A stretch of 9,338 bases of DNA from the NCBI GenBank assembly GCA_002498985.1, contig DAJO01000053.1:18683-28020 (forward strand), read 5' to 3'. The position numbers and the translations under genes are program-made. This document shows positions 5,963 to 9,338 of this stretch, in pieces (positions within the stretch are counted from its first letter, which is position 1; every line of letters begins with the position of its first letter). The DNA comes from Euryarchaeota archaeon UBA257. Lineage in GTDB: Archaea > Thermoplasmatota > Poseidoniia > Poseidoniales > Thalassarchaeaceae. The notes beneath the pieces were generated by a model. The model saw nothing but the letters and a program-made list of their open reading frames with translations. It searched no databases and was not told the origin of the DNA.

Positions 5963-7306
5963 ATGTTTAGGAGGGTCCTCATTGCGAATCGTGGTGAAAT
6001 AGCCCTGAGAATTATCCGTTCATTACATTCATTAGGTATTGAAGCAGTTATGATTTATGGCCGTGAAGACCGTATTTCTACACCTGTAAGATTAGCAGAT
6101 GAGTCGGTTTTCATTCCTCGTGATGATCCTCTAGCATCATATTTAGATATCGAAGCAATAGTTACTGCTGCCAAGGATGTTGGAGCGGACGCAGTACATC
6201 CAGGATATGGTTTCCTCGCAGAAAATCCAACTTTCGCAAGAAGATTATCTGAAGAAGGGATTGTTTTTATCGGTCCAAGTTCAGATGTACTAAAATTATT
6301 AGGTGACAAGATTACTGCTAGAGAAGCCATGGTCAAGGCAGGTCTACCTGTAGCGAAAGGTTCACCTGGTCCTATTTCTAATCCTGAAGAAGCATCCTTG
6401 ATTGCTACAGATATTGGTTTCCCAGTAATTATCAAGGCAGCCGCAGGAGGCGGAGGAATAGGAATGCAAGTAGTGGAGTCAGCACATGAATTTGAATCTG
6501 CAATGAAATTGTGTCAGGGTCGAGCGTTGTCTGCTTTTGGAGATGATAGAGTATTTCTGGAAAAGTTTATTCAAGGAGCCCAGCATATTGAATTTCAAGT
6601 ACTTGGTGATGGTAAAGATGCCATACATTTTGGTGAGAGGTTTTGTTCAATACAAAGAAGACATCAAAAAATACTCGAAGAAGGTCCTTGGTTATCCGAA
6701 GAAATAAGGAATGAAATTGGAAATAAGGTTGTTGCCGGAGCTAAAGCAGTGGGTTATTGTGGTCTAGCAACTTTTGAGTTCCTAAGAGACTCTAAAGGTG
6801 ATTTCTATTTCTTAGAAGTTAATCCTAGAGTCCAAGTAGAGCATACAGTAACTGAAATGATAACAGGGACTGATTTAGTATCGATGGGAATAAGAGTTGC
6901 ATCTGGTGAGCCAATAAAGTTACTTCAAGATGATGTTCTAATTAGAGGACATGCCATTCAAGTACGTTTGAATGCAGAGAATCCTGTTACTTTGTCTCCC
7001 TCTCCTGGTAAATTATGGGAATGCCACTGGCCCGGAGGCCCAGGTGTAAGAATTGATACTCATGCCCATACAGGGTATGATATGCCTGCATCATTTGATA
7101 GTCTTCTTGCAAAATTGATTGTTTGGGCGCCAACAAGAGAGGAGTCCATTTCGAAGTTAAATGCTGCTTTACGTGAAATTAAGTTATTGGGCGTTGATAC
7201 TTTGATACCCTTACATCAAGCTATTCTATCTGAAAGTGATTTCCGTAAAAGAAATATTACTATTCACTATCTCGAAAATCACCCAGACCTACTTTCGGGG
7301 GGCTAG
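5963..7306 (+). CDS. accC: Biotin carboxylase subunit of acetyl-/propionyl-CoA carboxylase
   Basis: This 447-residue ATP-grasp enzyme carboxylates biotin on a carrier protein using ATP and bicarbonate; the carboxyl group then goes to an acyl-CoA through a separate carboxyltransferase. It opens with FRRVLIANRGEIALRI, the standard start of the family, and is almost the length of E. coli AccC (449). Visible: HPGYGFLAEN 79-88; K116; K158; glycine-rich loop AGGGGIGM 161-168; H208; QRRHQKILEE 231-240; E285, N287, R289 and E293 in LEVNPRVQVEH; R335 in QVRLNAENP. The catalytic set looks complete. There is no C-terminal biotin-carrier domain and no carboxyltransferase next to it, so those subunits must be elsewhere. 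Acetyl- and propionyl-CoA carboxylase cannot be told apart from this subunit. The following kinase gene lies 3 bases downstream. Confidence 0.95.
   Translation: MFRRVLIANRGEIALRIIRSLHSLGIEAVMIYGREDRISTPVRLADESVFIPRDDPLASYLDIEAIVTAAKDVGADAVHPGYGFLAENPTFARRLSEEGIVFIGPSSDVLKLLGDKITAREAMVKAGLPVAKGSPGPISNPEEASLIATDIGFPVIIKAAAGGGGIGMQVVESAHEFESAMKLCQGRALSAFGDDRVFLEKFIQGAQHIEFQVLGDGKDAIHFGERFCSIQRRHQKILEEGPWLSEEIRNEIGNKVVAGAKAVGYCGLATFEFLRDSKGDFYFLEVNPRVQVEHTVTEMITGTDLVSMGIRVASGEPIKLLQDDVLIRGHAIQVRLNAENPVTLSPSPGKLWECHWPGGPGVRIDTHAHTGYDMPASFDSLLAKLIVWAPTREESISKLNAALREIKLLGVDTLIPLHQAILSESDFRKRNITIHYLENHPDLLSGG
7297..7302 (+). promoter_or_regulatory. G-rich ribosome-binding site for the TTG-started kinase
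   Basis: GGGGGG inside the last codons of accC lies 7 bases before TTG 7310 and could pair with the pyrimidine-rich 16S tail. It favours TTG 7310 over GTG 7319, which would be 16 bases away. Confidence 0.4.
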
Positions 7307-7309
7307 ATT

Positions 7310-8275
7310 TTGGATATAGTGATTGTTGGTAGTATAGGTTACGATGATATTTCTACTCCTGAAGCCGAAGGCTCAGATCTTCTAGGAGGCGCAGCGACTT
7401 ATGCCGGTTTTTCTGCTGCTTTCCACAGGTCTGATGACATTTCCAATAATCCAAATATAGGAATAGTCAGCGCTGTCGGTAATGATTTTTCCCCCTCTGA
7501 TCAACTAAGATTAGAATCAGTTGGTCTAAATTTAGCTGGTGTTGAAATGAGAGAGGGGGATACATTCCGTTGGTCGGGTAGATATTTAGGTTCGATGGAA
7601 GATGCTGAAACAATTTCTACCGACGTTAATGTTTTAGAAAATTTCGACCCTGAAGTTCCTAACTCTTGGACTACACCAGAGATTTTGTTCTGTGCTAATA
7701 CGCATCCTGCAACCCAAGTGTCAGTTCTTGACCAATGCCCTAGTGCAGTAATTACTGCTTTAGACAGTTTCATGTTATGGATTAATACTGAAAAGGTCAA
7801 ATTGTCTGAAGCACTTCGTAAAGTGGATATAGCTATACTAAACGAAGAAGAAGTTTGTGCAATTGCTGGTGACGAAGTGCTACCTCGAGCTATTAGTTCA
7901 ATCCAGTCAGGAGCAGCATTATTTGGTGGAGAGCATGCAGGTCCAGGACCTAGATGTATAATTGTAAAAAGAGGAAGTGGGGGCGTAATTGGTAAATTTC
8001 CTTTCGGACTAATTTCTTTACCTGCATATCCGATAAGCAATGTAGTTGATCCAACTGGATGTGGCGATTCATTTGCAGGAGCATTTTTGGCAAATATCTC
8101 AGGAAGAGATGGTGCACTAAATGATATAGAGGTCATCCGAAATGCACTAGTTCATGCTACAGTAACCGCATCATTTACTTTAGGTGGATTAGGTTGTTCC
8201 AATATTTCGAAGTTAGAACGTGGACAATATCATGCTCGAGTAGATAGATATAGAAGAATAGTAGGATTAACCTAA
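7310..8275 (+). CDS. PfkB/ribokinase-family kinase (substrate unknown)
   Basis: The 321-residue protein has the PfkB layout: N-terminal strand and VGSIGYDDI (6-14), a GGAATYAGF sugar-binding region at 27-34, NEEEV at 178-182, IIVKRGSGG at 217-225 and the C-terminal signature VVDPTGCGDSFAGAF at 245-259, with catalytic base D253. The family phosphorylates sugars or nucleosides with ATP; the motifs alone do not fix the substrate. The TTG start at 7310 is chosen because the frame is closed just upstream by the accC stop TAG 7304-7306, and a G6 tract at 7297-7302 lies 7 bases before it as a Shine-Dalgarno-like site. GTG 7319 would clip the first strand. It forms an operon with accC, and its stop overlaps the opposing gene by 4 bases. 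Confidence 0.88.
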   Translation: MDIVIVGSIGYDDISTPEAEGSDLLGGAATYAGFSAAFHRSDDISNNPNIGIVSAVGNDFSPSDQLRLESVGLNLAGVEMREGDTFRWSGRYLGSMEDAETISTDVNVLENFDPEVPNSWTTPEILFCANTHPATQVSVLDQCPSAVITALDSFMLWINTEKVKLSEALRKVDIAILNEEEVCAIAGDEVLPRAISSIQSGAALFGGEHAGPGPRCIIVKRGSGGVIGKFPFGLISLPAYPISNVVDPTGCGDSFAGAFLANISGRDGALNDIEVIRNALVHATVTASFTLGGLGCSNISKLERGQYHARVDRYRRIVGLT

Positions 8276-9338
8276 TTCAATCTTTTAATACCCTTAAGGT
8301 GGCCTTTTTCATTACTGTTTGAAGTCCTACGCATTTGATTAAATCTTAGAAGTGGCTGTTCACTTCCTAATTCAGTCGGACTATGTTCCTCTCCTCTCGA
8401 AACTCTGTTTACTACTCTATCCAATGCATCCTTTGCTGTTGACGGCTCAGTAGAATTTATTCTTGTGATTCTATTATTAATATCTGCTTGGTGTTCTTGG
8501 TCACTTCTAATTCTAAGATGTTGCTTAGACTGAAATCTAGCTCCTGAACTTACTTCAACTCCATCGGGATCTCCATATTCAGTCGAATAATCTACAGACT
8601 TTCTTTCATAGCTGCGATATCTTGGGACTAGTAACCTTTCAATCAATCCGACTCTTTTTCTCTTAACTGGCAGTTTCCTTACTGAGAGTCTTCCTTCCTC
8701 ATAAGAACTAGCCATTCTAGATAATCCTGGAAATTCTCCTAAATTCGTGGGTGCAGGTAAGGATGCAATAATCTCTGCTTTTCTATGTAATGATTGTTGT
8801 GCTTTAGCCCTCTTTACTAAACCTGGTTTACATTCAATTCTAACAGCTTCATCAGTAGGTTCTGGTAAGGGCATTGAATTTGAAAAACTACTTACAGGGC
8901 TACGGTTCATTCCATTAGCAACTCTGATCATCTCAGCACTTGACATACTTCTTCTTGAATTCATTTCCTCCATAGGGTATTCTGTACCAAATATTGATTC
9001 TATAGGTTCACTATTTCGCTGATGATTCTTAGTATATTGTTCAGGTATGGTATTTTTCTCTGGAGATGAATAGTTTACTGGTTCATCGGATGATGATTTA
9101 GCAGGTTCTGAATCAAATAGCCCCCCTTCTCCAAAATTAAATCCGAAGAGATCTGTCTCCATTGTTTCTGTAACATCTTCCAAAGATGATTCTAAGCGAC
9201 TAATAGGTTTCTTCTCATTATACCAATGTGGTTCATTCCTGCCCCAAGTTTGCTCATAAGCAGAAGATACTCCTTCTACTTCATTATGCTTCATCTCAGG
9301 TATTGATGTACTAAATTGGCTCTCAATAATTGCTTCTT
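8272..9338 (-). CDS. Hydrophilic, probably disordered protein of unknown function (5' end possibly outside the window)
   Basis: I do not recognise this protein. From ATG 9294 it is 340 residues; the frame stays open upstream of that ATG to the window edge (residues reading EAIIESQFSTSIPE just before the Met), so the true start may lie outside. Composition is rich in Ser, Glu, Arg, Asn and Pro, with no membrane span, signal peptide or catalytic motif. The first third is acidic and serine-rich. The middle has a short ordered-looking stretch (about 155-200, GLVKRAKAQQSLHRKAEII, then FPGLSRM). A strongly basic patch follows at about 205-235 (RKLPVKRKRVGLIERLLVPRYR), and then a polar tail. The basic patch could contact nucleic acid or membrane phosphates, or be a linker or scaffold; that is speculation. 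The coding status is supported by a frame open over 1 kb. Its 3' end overlaps the kinase stop by 4 bases. Confidence 0.65.
   Translation of the reverse strand, partial: EAIIESQFSTSIPEMKHNEVEGVSSAYEQTWGRNEPHWYNEKKPISRLESSLEDVTETMETDLFGFNFGEGGLFDSEPAKSSSDEPVNYSSPEKNTIPEQYTKNHQRNSEPIESIFGTEYPMEEMNSRRSMSSAEMIRVANGMNRSPVSSFSNSMPLPEPTDEAVRIECKPGLVKRAKAQQSLHRKAEIIASLPAPTNLGEFPGLSRMASSYEEGRLSVRKLPVKRKRVGLIERLLVPRYRSYERKSVDYSTEYGDPDGVEVSSGARFQSKQHLRIRSDQEHQADINNRITRINSTEPSTAKDALDRVVNRVSRGEEHSPTELGSEQPLLRFNQMRRTSNSNEKGHLKGIKRLN

Noticed and set aside
5521..5982. A 153-codon minus-strand reading frame opposite the flavoprotein gene
   Set aside because: It is antisense to a clearly assigned gene and shows no family motif.
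7304..7312. Programmed TAG readthrough or a pyrrolysine codon joining accC to the kinase
   Set aside because: Each protein is complete at the junction and a ribosome-site-like G6 tract precedes the TTG, so ordinary termination and restart is sufficient.
7501..8136. A 211-codon minus-strand reading frame opposite the PfkB kinase gene
   Set aside because: It mirrors the kinase codons and has no motif; the kinase signatures on the plus strand are decisive.
1..9338. CRISPR arrays, transposons, tRNA genes or a defence island
   Set aside because: No regularly spaced repeats, no transposase or nuclease genes and no tRNA T-arm pattern were seen; the gene content is housekeeping metabolism and replication.

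Overview
The window looks like chromosomal DNA of an AT-rich archaeon. The strongest evidence is an Orc1/Cdc6 replication initiator and a fused archaeal-type phosphopantetheine adenylyltransferase / DUF359 GTP-dependent dephospho-CoA kinase. A more precise placement (for example a marine group II/III-like euryarchaeon) is an inference from the mix of archaeal information genes with bacterial-looking metabolic genes, low GC and tight packing; nothing in the sequence proves it. I saw no tRNA, rRNA, CRISPR array, transposase or phage gene.

Layout, left to right. The 3' end of an unidentified plus-strand gene (1-240) is followed by T-runs. Next comes a GC-rich island (about 311-625) that does not look coding but folds into many perfect helices, several closed by GAAA loops, and ends at a T6 run. 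I read it as an unidentified structured RNA, and it is the most interesting object here. Forty bases later begins the CoA-biosynthesis fusion gene (665-1687, +). It meets tail-to-tail a minus-strand pair: a small membrane protein (1684-2232) and orc1/cdc6 (2246-3484). The roughly 205-base region upstream of orc1 is a candidate replication origin and/or promoter. Beyond it, still on the minus strand, is a metallo-beta-lactamase-fold hydrolase of RNase Z/PhnP type (3690-4481).

A 123-base divergent intergenic region with a short dyad leads into the plus-strand genes: a CysJ/cytochrome P450 reductase-like NADPH flavoprotein lacking the flavodoxin domain (4605-5900), then biotin carboxylase accC (5963-7306) and a PfkB-family kinase (7310-8275). 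The last two lie in the same reading frame, separated only by one TAG stop, one codon and a TTG start. The kinase meets tail-to-tail a minus-strand gene for a long hydrophilic, probably disordered protein (8272 to the window edge).

Functionally the window combines coenzyme A synthesis, one subunit of an acyl-CoA carboxylase, an NADPH electron-transfer flavoprotein, a small-molecule kinase and replication initiation. CoA synthesis and the carboxylase are loosely linked through CoA metabolism, but the genes do not form one dedicated pathway or an obvious defence or mobile system.
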